Source: Actinomycetota bacterium (GTDB taxonomy: Bacteria; Actinomycetota; Humimicrobiia; Humimicrobiales; Humimicrobiaceae). Taken from it: a DNA stretch of 9,196 nucleotides. Each line of letters opens with the position of its first letter. Within the stretch, counting starts at the first letter, position 1. The stretch is from the NCBI GenBank assembly GCA_023380915.1, contig JAMCSM010000065.1:1-9196 (forward strand). Direction: 5' to 3'. The translations under genes and the position numbers were made by a program. Positions 1-7,527 of the stretch are shown piece after piece. The notes under the pieces are model-generated. The model was not told the DNA's origin. It worked only from the letters and a program-made list of their open reading frames with translations, and did not search any database.

Positions 1-1
1 A

Positions 2-970
2 GCTTTTGTAATAAATCTCGGTAACAAGCCCTCTGGTATTTAATCTTTCTGTGTGCATCAGCTTGAGAATCTTATTGAACATTTCTGCACCACCAAGCCC
101 ATTTATAAAAATCCACCTTATTTCTTTGGCCGGAAAAATACTAAGATCTATTTCTGCCGTTTTGCAGGTGTAGCTGCCGGGAATTGTTATCCTTCCAAAA
201 CTTCCAATTATTTCCAGAATATCAACAAGGGCCTGAAGATTTCCCGATGCTTCTACTGCAAGATTTATTTTCTCATCTTGCAGCAATTCTTTTACTCTTT
301 CAAATAAATTCTCTTTTCTTACATTAATAGTAAAATCCGCCCCACTGTATTTTTTCCCAATCTCCAGTTTTTTATCATTTCTGCCTGAAAATATCACCAG
401 CTGGGCTCCCATCAATCTTGCGTACTGTATCGAAAAATAACCAATTGCACCCGTTCCTGACACAAAAACTACTTCACCTGGATGAAGGCCTATCTGGTCA
501 AAAGATCTTGCGGCAACTCCTGCAGGTTCTGCAAGGGCTGCATCCATCATTTTAACACCCTCTGGAATTTTAAAAAGATGGCGCTCGGGCAATATCATAT
601 ATTCCTTAAAAGCGCCGTCAACTGAAGGCTTGGATGTCCCTACACTTTTAACATTTAAACAATGAGAATAGTCCCCGTATACACAATTAGCACAATCATT
701 ACAACTAACTACTCCATCTCCGACGACCTTATCCCCTACTTTAAGCAATTTTACTTCTTTGCCTATATCTGCCACAATTCCAGCCCATTCATGACCACCT
801 ATTTGCGGGTATTTTACTTCAAAATGAGCTTCATTTTTATAAATATCTATATCTGTGCCGCATATACCTGCATAGATTACTTTAACCAACGCTTCATCAG
901 ACCTTATTTTTGGTATTTTTATATTAGTTATTTCTACTTTATAAGGCTCCTTAAATATTGCTGCCTTCAT
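2..970 (-). CDS. Zinc-dependent MDR alcohol/polyol dehydrogenase, C-terminus cut off by the window edge
   Basis: The reading frame is open from the ATG at 970 to the left window edge, giving 323 residues; about 20-30 residues are probably missing. It belongs to the medium-chain dehydrogenase family (sorbitol, threonine or galactitol-phosphate dehydrogenase-like), which oxidises secondary alcohols with NAD(P). Catalytic zinc ligands are visible as C37 (in GICGTD), H60/E61 (GGHEW) and E148 (LAEPA). The structural zinc cysteines are C90, C93, C96 and C104 in the usual spacing. The nucleotide-binding loop is GTGAIG at 172-177. The residue that normally ends beta-2 is S195, followed by G196 and R197 instead of Asp/Glu, which suggests NADP(H) use (inference). 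The start is supported by CGAGG five to six bases upstream. It is the last visible gene of the six-gene run, 123 bp after the preceding dehydrogenase. The substrate cannot be named from sequence. Confidence 0.9.
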   Translation of the reverse strand, partial: MKAAIFKEPYKVEITNIKIPKIRSDEALVKVIYAGICGTDIDIYKNEAHFEVKYPQIGGHEWAGIVADIGKEVKLLKVGDKVVGDGVVSCNDCANCVYGDYSHCLNVKSVGTSKPSVDGAFKEYMILPERHLFKIPEGVKMMDAALAEPAGVAARSFDQIGLHPGEVVFVSGTGAIGYFSIQYARLMGAQLVIFSGRNDKKLEIGKKYSGADFTINVRKENLFERVKELLQDEKINLAVEASGNLQALVDILEIIGSFGRITIPGSYTCKTAEIDLSIFPAKEIRWIFINGLGGAEMFNKILKLMHTERLNTRGLVTEIYYKS

Positions 971-1093
971 ATCAACCTCGCATAATAATATTTTGTAAAT
1001 TAGATCTTTTCCCAGATTTGCCCTTTTATATTAAACTAAATACAATGCATAATATTTTTATAATAATATAAAGAATTTTTTAAAATAAATGTA

Positions 1094-2140
1094 TTATTTA
1101 GGCATTTTTGAAACATCGGAATATATCAATATTTTACCCGAAGTTGCTTTAAGCCCCATATCAAATGCCAATTGTGCCTCATTTATAGAAAACCTGTTTG
1201 TAACGACCATTGTTGCATCAATTAAATGCTTTGATAAAAAATCTATAGTATTTGGAAAAAAGTAAGGAGCTCCGCAAGAGCCTACTATTTTTGCATGTTT
1301 CCATATTATTTTTCCAATTTCTATTGGCACTTTGGTACCGATGCTTTGTCCTGTTAATACTATGATACCATCCACAGAAATTATATCTACCGTTAAAGCA
1401 ATTCCACCTGTACTTCCGGAACACTCAATTATTCTGGTGACTCCTAAACCCTTAGTTAAGTTTATCACTTCTTTTGCAGGATTACCTATAGACGGATTTA
1501 TTATAAATTTTGCACCCAATTGTTCTGCCAATTTAGCTCTATTTGGCTCTGGCTCAATGACTATTACTTTTGCCCCGGTAATGAGTGATATTTGAATTGC
1601 AAGTAACCCTACAGGACCAGTTCCTATAATTGCAACTCTATCATGTGGACCAATGCCTCCAGATCTTGCCCATATTGCATGATAAGGTACAGATACAACT
1701 TCGGTTAACACACCTTCTTCATCAGATATATTATCAGGAATCTTATATAATCTTTCTTCGGGAGACCAATGATATTCAGCCATTGCACCAGGGAAATCAG
1801 GTGTATAACCGTAGGCATCGTGGTTTAAACAGAAATGCGGGGCTCCGCCACTCTTGCAAACATCACATTTCCTGCAAGCTATAAAATTATCACCAGTAAC
1901 CCTATCTCCAAGTTTTAATGTCTTAACATCAGGACCAGTTTCAACTATATGACCAATCCACTCATGCCCTGGTACAAACGGATAGGTGCCTTCAAAATTA
2001 GTTCCTGCCCACATATGCACGTCAGTTCCACACAAACCAGCTATGTCAACTTTTATTAAAACTTCATCTCCTTGCGGTTTTTTTACCTCTACATCATCCA
2101 CCGATAATCTGTTTATACCTTTAATAACAACTGCTTTCAC
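1094..2140 (-). CDS. Zinc-dependent MDR alcohol/polyol dehydrogenase (348 aa, GTG start)
   Basis: This is a full-length cytosolic medium-chain dehydrogenase. The GroES-like N-domain carries the catalytic zinc ligands C37 (GLCGTD), H59/E60 (PGHEW) and E147 (LTEVVS). Structural zinc cysteines are C89, C92, C95 and C104; the last loop is one residue longer than the usual C-x7-C. The Rossmann fold has GTGPVG at 173-178, and E196 at the end of beta-2 suggests NAD(H). The start is a GTG at 2138-2140, chosen because a strong GAGGAG lies six bases upstream and because the protein then begins MKAVVIKG, like its relatives. The stop is TAA. It sits 48 bp downstream of the Gfo/Idh/MocA gene and 123 bp upstream of another MDR gene. 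Sorbitol, threonine and aminocyclitol (NeoA-type) dehydrogenases share this architecture, so the true substrate is open. Confidence 0.93.
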   Translation of the reverse strand: MKAVVIKGINRLSVDDVEVKKPQGDEVLIKVDIAGLCGTDVHMWAGTNFEGTYPFVPGHEWIGHIVETGPDVKTLKLGDRVTGDNFIACRKCDVCKSGGAPHFCLNHDAYGYTPDFPGAMAEYHWSPEERLYKIPDNISDEEGVLTEVVSVPYHAIWARSGGIGPHDRVAIIGTGPVGLLAIQISLITGAKVIVIEPEPNRAKLAEQLGAKFIINPSIGNPAKEVINLTKGLGVTRIIECSGSTGGIALTVDIISVDGIIVLTGQSIGTKVPIEIGKIIWKHAKIVGSCGAPYFFPNTIDFLSKHLIDATMVVTNRFSINEAQLAFDMGLKATSGKILIYSDVSKMPK

Positions 2141-2146
2141 TAGCTT

Positions 2147-2152
2147 CTCCTC
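2147..2152 (-). promoter_or_regulatory. Ribosome binding site that fixes the GTG start of the 1094-2140 dehydrogenase
   Basis: On the coding strand this reads GAGGAG, followed by a six-base spacer and GTG. The match and spacing are close to ideal for a Shine-Dalgarno site. It is the main evidence for translation starting at the non-ATG codon at 2140. Confidence 0.8.
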
Positions 2153-2188
2153 TAATAAAATTTTAAAAAAATAAAAATAATAAATTGT

Positions 2189-3208
2189 TTAAAGACTCAC
2201 AATGGAATTAGTTTCAGATGATTTTAGCGCTGCCATGGATATTTTTAGCGCAGCCATACCATCCTTTTCACTAACTAAAGGATTTTTGCCTTCCAGAATA
2301 CATTCCATAAAAGCCTTATCTTCATTAAAATAACCTTCCCTGAATCTATTTATAAAATGAGGATGTTCATCAGTTTGAAATGTAAAAACATTAGATAAAC
2401 CATCAGAATTAAAAATATATACCGGTGTGGAATTTAATTTCCCAATAAAGATTGTACCGTCACTGCCTGATATTTCAATCCTTGCATCATTTCCGCCTAT
2501 AGAATTCCAGTTTCCATCAACTACTCCAATTGTACCTTTTGAGAATTTCATTGTAACTATAGAATTATCAATAAGATGAGGAATTTCATATTTTAATCCT
2601 AAAAGATTTGCATCGTTTGCATAAAGTTGGACAACTTCATCATTCATAAACCATCTTGCCAGATCGTAGTCATGTGTACTCATATCAATATAAATACCTC
2701 CTCCGGTCTTTGGATTCAAGGCCCATTCAGGAGGCGGAAAAGGGTCCTTTGAAGTAGCCTTGAATAACAAGGGTCTTCCTATCTTTCCGGCATCTATTAA
2801 TTGCTTAGCTGCAATGTGTTCGTCACAAAATCTTCTCTGATAACCAATTTGAAATCTTACATTATATTTTCTGACATACTCACACATTCCCATGGCTTTT
2901 TCCAAATTCTCTGCAATAGGTTTTTCACAAAAAATATCTTTTCCTGCTTCGGCACAATCTTTTACTATATAATCATGTTGATTGGTTGGTGTTGTTACAT
3001 AAACAGCATCAATTTCTTCTTTTTCAATCATTTTTCTGTAATCAATATATGGCTTAGCCTCGGCGATTTTTGCGTTATTATTAGCTCTTTCTTCAATCAA
3101 GTCACAAACAGCAACAATTTTAACTTTCTTGGACAATCTCACCAGGTTTTCAATGTGAGTCGGACCTATCCTGCCCACCCCTATTACAGCTACATTTACT
3201 TTTTCCAT
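2189..3208 (-). CDS. Gfo/Idh/MocA-family dehydrogenase, inositol 2-dehydrogenase-like (339 aa)
   Basis: This NAD(P)-dependent oxidoreductase is of the type that oxidises a ring hydroxyl of inositols, sugars or amino-sugars to a ketone. The N-terminal Rossmann fold starts at residue 5 with GVGRIG (10-15), and D36 ends beta-2, favouring NAD. The family signature EKP is at 95-97. The catalytic set seen in Bacillus IolG (Lys, Asp, His) maps to K96, D175 and H179 in the GGGIYIDMSTHDYD segment, so it should be active. The C-terminal beta-sheet domain follows, and the length is normal. An in-frame TAA directly precedes the ATG at 3208, so translation cannot start further upstream. The only good Shine-Dalgarno match is 14 bases away. 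The gene lies 81 bp after the M81 gene and 48 bp before an MDR dehydrogenase. myo- or scyllo-Inositol, an inosamine or an open-chain sugar are possible substrates; I do not assign iolG. Confidence 0.92.
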   Translation of the reverse strand: MEKVNVAVIGVGRIGPTHIENLVRLSKKVKIVAVCDLIEERANNNAKIAEAKPYIDYRKMIEKEEIDAVYVTTPTNQHDYIVKDCAEAGKDIFCEKPIAENLEKAMGMCEYVRKYNVRFQIGYQRRFCDEHIAAKQLIDAGKIGRPLLFKATSKDPFPPPEWALNPKTGGGIYIDMSTHDYDLARWFMNDEVVQLYANDANLLGLKYEIPHLIDNSIVTMKFSKGTIGVVDGNWNSIGGNDARIEISGSDGTIFIGKLNSTPVYIFNSDGLSNVFTFQTDEHPHFINRFREGYFNEDKAFMECILEGKNPLVSEKDGMAALKISMAALKSSETNSIVSL

Positions 3209-3222
3209 TTAAAATTGAACAT

Positions 3223-3230
3223 CTCCCTTC
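3223..3230 (-). promoter_or_regulatory. Distant Shine-Dalgarno site of the Gfo/Idh/MocA gene
   Basis: The coding strand reads GAAGGGAG, a strong anti-Shine-Dalgarno match, but 14 bases separate it from the ATG at 3208 instead of the usual 5-9. No closer purine-rich site exists and an in-frame TAA bars an earlier start. Initiation may therefore be weak or depend on local RNA structure. Confidence 0.5.
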
Positions 3231-3289
3231 TTGCTATATTCCTAATATTCGATTCTTTTTTTATTTTCAGCATTGGATACTGGTTTTTA

Positions 3290-4792
3290 TTAAAGAAATT
3301 TAACTTTTTTATCTAAGGGAAATATTGGACGCGGTACTTTGCAGTATTTAATATGATCAAAATTTACATCACTTGAACCTGGGCAATCTATATAAAATAT
3401 CTCCCTTGCAAATTTCTCATAATTAGCCCGAAAATGCAGCCCATCTTTTAATACGATTATTTTCTTATCCATAGGTTCAATACCTAAACTTCTAAAAAGT
3501 TCCGGGTCTGCAACGTTGGCAGGTTGATTTTCGGTAATTATCACATATATACCATTAACTTCTAATACTAAAGTTCTGCCCATATTTGCCAATGTACCCT
3601 TAAATAAATGCCCTTTGTAAATATATTTACCATCTGAAATCATTTTTATATAACTGATAATCTTAAGCGGTTTGCTGTTTATTTTGTCTAATTTACCTCC
3701 GAGTTCGAATTCAGCTTTCTTGCCTACTCCCAGCCTTATAGCTTTTTTTACAGACTCAGAGTCAATTATTACTGCAAGAGCTGCATCATCAACTTTTTCT
3801 CTAATCAGCCCTTGCAATATACAAGTTGTATCTCCATAGGCTCCTGCATTAATGTTATCCGCCGGATCCAAAAAAATAACAGGGCCACCATCAATTTTTA
3901 AAGCTTTGTTTATTGCTTCTTCAATCGGAATATGCTTTATGAGAAAATTTTCCCTAAGATCCCAGAATTTTTTGGCCAATGCCAAAGATTCTCGATCAGC
4001 TTGTTCTTTTTTGTTTATTTCCGTTGTAACAATAATACTCGGGCCTGCCTCTTTTATATCAAGGGTCGGACACCCAAAAAAAACAGATACAGATATTACT
4101 TCATTTTGTTCACTGACAACTTTAGCCTCTCTTAAAAAAGAAGACAATGGCTCTTTAGTTGATATCATTTTATCTCCATGAAAAAGTGCGGGCAGCTTTT
4201 GAAATGAAATATAAGTCTTGATTTTATTTTCAATTAATTTTAGAAGAATACTTGCAGCACGTTCGCCTGTCTCAAACATATCAATATGCGGGGCGGTATC
4301 ATAACTAATTAAATCATCTGCAAATTTTACCATTTTATCTGTCACGATTGCGTGTTTGTCCAAGGTGCATACTACATATACTTCATCCCCGACAATTTGT
4401 CTTATTTCTTCTAAAATTTCACCTTCGCAATCATCATTTTTTTCAGATAACATGTTTCCATGCAGAGCTAGCAATATTCCGTCTATATTCTTATTTTTGT
4501 TAATTCTTTTGATCAATTCCCTTTTTTGAGACAAGTAAACTTCTTCCTCAAGCCTGCCAGCTACAAAAACTGAATTTGATATTGTAGGGGTTATGCTAAT
4601 ATTATTCTTCTCAAGAACCTCTATAAATCCACCTAATTCGGTGCCGGTATTCCTATATTTATCCAATATGTCTTTATCATTTACCAAGGAGTAATTTTTG
4701 AACTGTTTGAAATCGACAAGAGATTTATTAAAAGTGTTGCCTTCAAACATAAAGGACCCGATTAAAATTTTCAATTTTTGTTTCACTTTCAT
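3290..4792 (-). CDS. M81-family (MlrC-type) zinc metallohydrolase (500 aa)
   Basis: This cytosolic enzyme resembles MlrC, which cleaves linearised microcystin; the wider family is found in many bacteria with no such toxin, usually with unknown small-molecule substrates. Family landmarks occur in order: FMFEGNTF near the start with E17 (usually QETNTF), ALHGNM at 109-114, TLDKH at 143-147 (usually LDxHAN), SYDTAPHIDMFETG at 163-176 with the probable metal residues H169 and D171, FHGDKMIST at 204-212, and DPADNINAGAYGDTT at 309-323, which opens the C-terminal MlrC domain. Length is normal and there is no signal peptide. The ATG at 4792 lies three bases after the TAG of the M24 gene, with only a weak GGAT upstream, so translation is probably coupled. 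That TAG is in the same frame as this gene. It likely hydrolyses a C-N bond in the same pathway as its neighbours (inference). Confidence 0.92.
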   Translation of the reverse strand: MKVKQKLKILIGSFMFEGNTFNKSLVDFKQFKNYSLVNDKDILDKYRNTGTELGGFIEVLEKNNISITPTISNSVFVAGRLEEEVYLSQKRELIKRINKNKNIDGILLALHGNMLSEKNDDCEGEILEEIRQIVGDEVYVVCTLDKHAIVTDKMVKFADDLISYDTAPHIDMFETGERAASILLKLIENKIKTYISFQKLPALFHGDKMISTKEPLSSFLREAKVVSEQNEVISVSVFFGCPTLDIKEAGPSIIVTTEINKKEQADRESLALAKKFWDLRENFLIKHIPIEEAINKALKIDGGPVIFLDPADNINAGAYGDTTCILQGLIREKVDDAALAVIIDSESVKKAIRLGVGKKAEFELGGKLDKINSKPLKIISYIKMISDGKYIYKGHLFKGTLANMGRTLVLEVNGIYVIITENQPANVADPELFRSLGIEPMDKKIIVLKDGLHFRANYEKFAREIFYIDCPGSSDVNFDHIKYCKVPRPIFPLDKKVKFL

Positions 4793-4795
4793 ATT

Positions 4796-5962
4796 CTATA
4801 AATCCAGATCGAGAAAATTAAAATCCTTATAACCACTCTCTGTGACCAATATCTGGTCTTCTAAATTTATTGCAATTGTCCAGTCTTCTTTGATAGTATA
4901 AATTTCAATGGTAAATACCATCCCGGGCTCAAGTAACATATTATTGTCTTTAGTTAAAAAAGGCATCTCATGCACATCTCGACCAACACCATGCCCCACT
5001 GATGGTGAAAAAAGTTTATATCCATATTTTTCTATAACACTCTTGCCAATATTATAAAGATTTGAGCATTTAATTCCAGGAGCGACCTCTTTTTTAACCG
5101 CTTTTAATGTATTAAGAACAGCATTATGCATTCTTATTTGTCCTTTATTTGGTTTCCCTAATACTTTTGTCCTGCATATGTCACAAATATATCCATTAAA
5201 CCTGCCTCCAAAATCGATTCTAACAGTTTCTCCTGCTTTAATTTTTCTATCTGTTGGTAAAGATATTGATCTTGGGCCAAAAGCAACATGATCCCAGGAA
5301 AAATCCCCTCCTGATGTAATAATTTCAGTTTTTAGTATCTTTTCACAATACAATTCACTCATGCCTTTTTCCAAATTACTAAAAACCGTATCCATTGCCT
5401 TATCTGTTAATTGTGCTGCTCTTTCAATTCTTTTAATTTCTTCTATTGATTTAATCAATCTAAGTTGTCTTATTACATCCGTACCATCTACAAATTTAGC
5501 TTTTGGTAATTTTTCATGAAGTTTAAAAAAAATACCTGCAGGGATTCTTGCCATTTCTACTCCAATAGTGCTGTTCTCCAAATCCTTATCTGTTATAGCT
5601 TCAAAAACACAATCAACAACATTTTCGTGTTTTATAACCCATGGTTTCTCTGTGCTTTTTCTAAGATATGAATAATCAGCATAGGGACCATGAAATCTTA
5701 AATCCTTAATCCATGTTTCCTTAGCTATCAAATCCTCCCCATCTTGAGAATTAGGAGTAAAAAAAGGTTCTTTACTTTTTTCTTTTGGTATGCCTGTAAA
5801 ACTTATATATTGGGCACTTCCATCATCTAAAAAAAAATCTTCATTCATAAAATGTGAATAATAATCAGTAAAATAACTTACATTTGTTTTTGTATTAGCC
5901 AACAAAAGATCAATTTTGGCCTTATCCATTAGCTCCGATACTTTTTCGTAAGAAAAAAGCAT
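4796..5962 (-). CDS. M24-family hydrolase, Xaa-Pro dipeptidase/creatinase fold (388 aa)
   Basis: This two-domain pita-bread metalloenzyme has a creatinase-type N-domain (about 1-165) and a catalytic domain (about 170-388). All five dinuclear metal ligands are present: D250 (RIDFGG), D261 (ICDICRT), H324 (VGHGVGRDVHEMP), E353 (FTIEIYT) and E368 (NLEDQILVTESG). The second histidine, H331, is seven residues after H324, as in classical prolidases. The PHG loop that comes before the first aspartate in prolidases, and that carries a substrate-binding histidine, is missing: the sequence runs LPTDRK at 235-240. Altered specificity is therefore likely. The family includes proline peptidases but also creatinase, ectoine hydrolase and DddP, so a non-peptide substrate is possible. 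The start has GAGGG eight to nine bases upstream. It lies 71 bp after the aminotransferase and three bases before the M81 gene, and ends in TAG. Confidence 0.92.
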   Translation of the reverse strand: MLFSYEKVSELMDKAKIDLLLANTKTNVSYFTDYYSHFMNEDFFLDDGSAQYISFTGIPKEKSKEPFFTPNSQDGEDLIAKETWIKDLRFHGPYADYSYLRKSTEKPWVIKHENVVDCVFEAITDKDLENSTIGVEMARIPAGIFFKLHEKLPKAKFVDGTDVIRQLRLIKSIEEIKRIERAAQLTDKAMDTVFSNLEKGMSELYCEKILKTEIITSGGDFSWDHVAFGPRSISLPTDRKIKAGETVRIDFGGRFNGYICDICRTKVLGKPNKGQIRMHNAVLNTLKAVKKEVAPGIKCSNLYNIGKSVIEKYGYKLFSPSVGHGVGRDVHEMPFLTKDNNMLLEPGMVFTIEIYTIKEDWTIAINLEDQILVTESGYKDFNFLDLDL

Positions 5963-6033
5963 TCTATATCCCTCACTTTACTGACTATTTATTTCACAAT
6001 TCCTCTGAGTGCAATATCTATCAAAATAAACTT

Positions 6034-7371
6034 TTAATCCTTTAAATATATTTCCCTGGGATTAATTTTAACTTCTAAAACTTCGTCAAGGTTATCCCAT
6101 AATTTGGTGAAGGCTTCCACATATTTATCTAAAAGTTCAAAACCGTTAGGCGGATAGATAGCACTGTGGATAACAAATGAATCATCCACTACTTTTCTGG
6201 TTTCAATAAAATCTTCTTCCTTGTAGGTTACATTAAAGCCTTTCCCGTATGGACATGTCCATGGACAGCCATAACCGTAGCCAATTCTATCCTGAAATAT
6301 ATTTTGCATTGGCACCGGCCTATTTTGCCATCTATTAGCCTGAACACCTTCAGCCCTTAATGCTTTTTGAACTTTTGCCCTGAATTCCTTGGGTGGAACA
6401 TCAAGGCCGATTTTAGACGGCACTAATCTTATTCTATACAAATGAAAAACACTTGTCCTATCATCTGGAACATAAGGGGTAATTATTCCTTTTAATTTAC
6501 TAAGTTTTTCTGAAAGATAATTTGCATTTTTTATCCTAATTTCATTTTCAATATCAAGGCTTTGAAGTCTTATTCGTGTGAATGCTGCAAGAATTTCATT
6601 ATATCTGTACATCCAGCCTACTTCATACGCATTATAGTCTCTTTCCACACCTTCTTCTATGATCTCTCCTAAATCCCTGACTTTTTTTGCTTCAAAATAA
6701 AATTTATCATTATCCGTATTAAAGAGACCACCTTCAGCACCAGGTAAATTTTTGCTTCCGTTTAAGCTAAATGCAGAAATATCACCTAAAGCGCCTGCCT
6801 TTTTGCCTTTATAAGTTGCTCCATGTGCCTGGCAGGCATCTTCTATGACAACCAGATTATACTTTTTTGCAATAGCTTTAATTTCATCCATATCTGCCGG
6901 CATACCATGCAGGTGCACTGGTAATATCGCTCTGGTTTTATCAGTTATTTTCGCTTCAATTTTTAAAGGGTCAATGTTATAAGTTAAAGGATCAATATCA
7001 ACAAATACAGGTATTGCATTCGTATTAAGTACGCCAAAGGCGCTTGCAACAAAGGTTAATGCAGATGTTATTACTTCATCTCCCGCTTTTATACCTGCAC
7101 CTTTAACTGCAATATGGATTGCTGAGGTCCCGCTTCCTGTTGCAAGACAATATTTTGTTCCTACATACTCCGCCCATTCTTTCTGCAAAGCTTTCACCTG
7201 GGGAGCAAAAGCACCCATCAAAGTTCCTGAATCAAGTACTCCCATTACAGCATTTTTTTCCTTTTCGGTTATAATCGGCCATTTTGGAAGCGTTCCCAAG
7301 TCCACATTATCAATTCCCAGCATTCCTTTTGGCAGAACTTGCTTTCCACCATTAATTGCTAATTTTGCCAT
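6034..7371 (-). CDS. DegT/DnrJ/EryC1/StrS-family PLP aminotransferase, StsC-like (445 aa)
   Basis: This fold-type I PLP enzyme transfers an amino group, usually from glutamate or glutamine, to a keto-sugar or keto-cyclitol. It begins MAKLAINGGKQV, the N-terminal style of scyllo-inosose aminotransferase (StsC) and AHBA synthase relatives. PLP-site features are GSGTSA at 79-84 (phosphate), D178 in VIEDACQAHGA (pyridine nitrogen), and K207 in SLNGSKNLPGAEGG (Schiff base). At 445 residues it is longer than most members. The C-terminal half carries the motif GYGCPWTCPYG at about 366-376, with C369 and C373 close together, which is not part of the general family core. The start is well placed, with AAGGGAG about six bases upstream. 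It is the first gene of the six-gene run, behind a predicted promoter about 120 bp away. The exact ketone substrate is unknown; an inosose or amino-sugar precursor is most likely. Confidence 0.92.
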   Translation of the reverse strand: MAKLAINGGKQVLPKGMLGIDNVDLGTLPKWPIITEKEKNAVMGVLDSGTLMGAFAPQVKALQKEWAEYVGTKYCLATGSGTSAIHIAVKGAGIKAGDEVITSALTFVASAFGVLNTNAIPVFVDIDPLTYNIDPLKIEAKITDKTRAILPVHLHGMPADMDEIKAIAKKYNLVVIEDACQAHGATYKGKKAGALGDISAFSLNGSKNLPGAEGGLFNTDNDKFYFEAKKVRDLGEIIEEGVERDYNAYEVGWMYRYNEILAAFTRIRLQSLDIENEIRIKNANYLSEKLSKLKGIITPYVPDDRTSVFHLYRIRLVPSKIGLDVPPKEFRAKVQKALRAEGVQANRWQNRPVPMQNIFQDRIGYGYGCPWTCPYGKGFNVTYKEEDFIETRKVVDDSFVIHSAIYPPNGFELLDKYVEAFTKLWDNLDEVLEVKINPREIYLKD

Positions 7372-7480
7372 TTGTAACTCCCTTCAAATAAAAAAAGTTC
7401 TTATGTTATAGTATTTTTTAAAAATTTTTTAATAAAATTAAAAATAAACTTACAATTACAACAATTAAATTTTAGAAACC

Positions 7481-7494
7481 GTGTAACGTTTTAC
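7481..7494. promoter_or_regulatory. Possible second operator with an AACGTT centre
   Basis: The + strand reads GTGTAACGTTTTAC, an imperfect palindrome around AACGTT with two mismatched pairs. Position just after the predicted transcription start and the CG centre recall LacI/GalR-family operators, but it does not fit the CcpA cre consensus and no regulator gene is in view. Tentative. Confidence 0.25.
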
Positions 7495-7517
7495 TAAAAA
7501 TATATCATATTTTTAGT
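7493..7517. repeat. Perfect 11-bp inverted repeat with a 3-bp spacer, probable operator
   Basis: The arms ACTAAAAATAT and ATATTTTTAGT are exact reverse complements separated by ATC. The repeat covers the -10 hexamer and part of the spacer of the promoter predicted at 7499-7527, so a protein bound here would block RNA polymerase. A repressor operator for the downstream six-gene run is the simplest reading. It is AT-rich, so some of the symmetry could arise by chance, and no T-run follows that would make it a terminator. I saw no second copy in the window. Confidence 0.65.
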
Positions 7518-7527
7518 GTGAATGCAA
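7499..7527 (-). promoter_or_regulatory. Predicted extended -10 sigma-A promoter for the six-gene run
   Basis: On the minus strand TTGCAT (7527-7522) is followed by 17 bases and TATATT (7504-7499), preceded by TGA, giving a TGn extended -10 element. The -35 matches the consensus at only three positions, but the extended -10 compensates. Transcription would start near 7492, leaving a leader of about 120 nt before the aminotransferase ATG at 7371. The inverted repeat at 7493-7517 lies over the -10. Confidence 0.5.

Noticed and set aside
53..985. Plus-strand open frames opposite the minus-strand dehydrogenase, and similar ones throughout
   Set aside because: They carry no recognisable domain and lie antisense to genes with clear motifs.
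971..1093. Secondary promoter or terminator in the 123-bp gap before the last MDR gene
   Set aside because: Many AT-only near-matches exist and none stands out; the only stem seen (TTTATA/TATAAA) is weak and lacks a T-run.
3290..4792. Microcystin degradation (mlr) cluster
   Set aside because: Only an MlrC-type protein is present; no MlrA protease, MlrB hydrolase or MlrD transporter is seen, and the neighbours are sugar or cyclitol enzymes.
5963..6033. TTGCAC, 17 bp, TAAATA as an internal promoter before the M24 gene
   Set aside because: The -10 matches the consensus at only three positions, and in a 71-bp operon gap this is at chance level.
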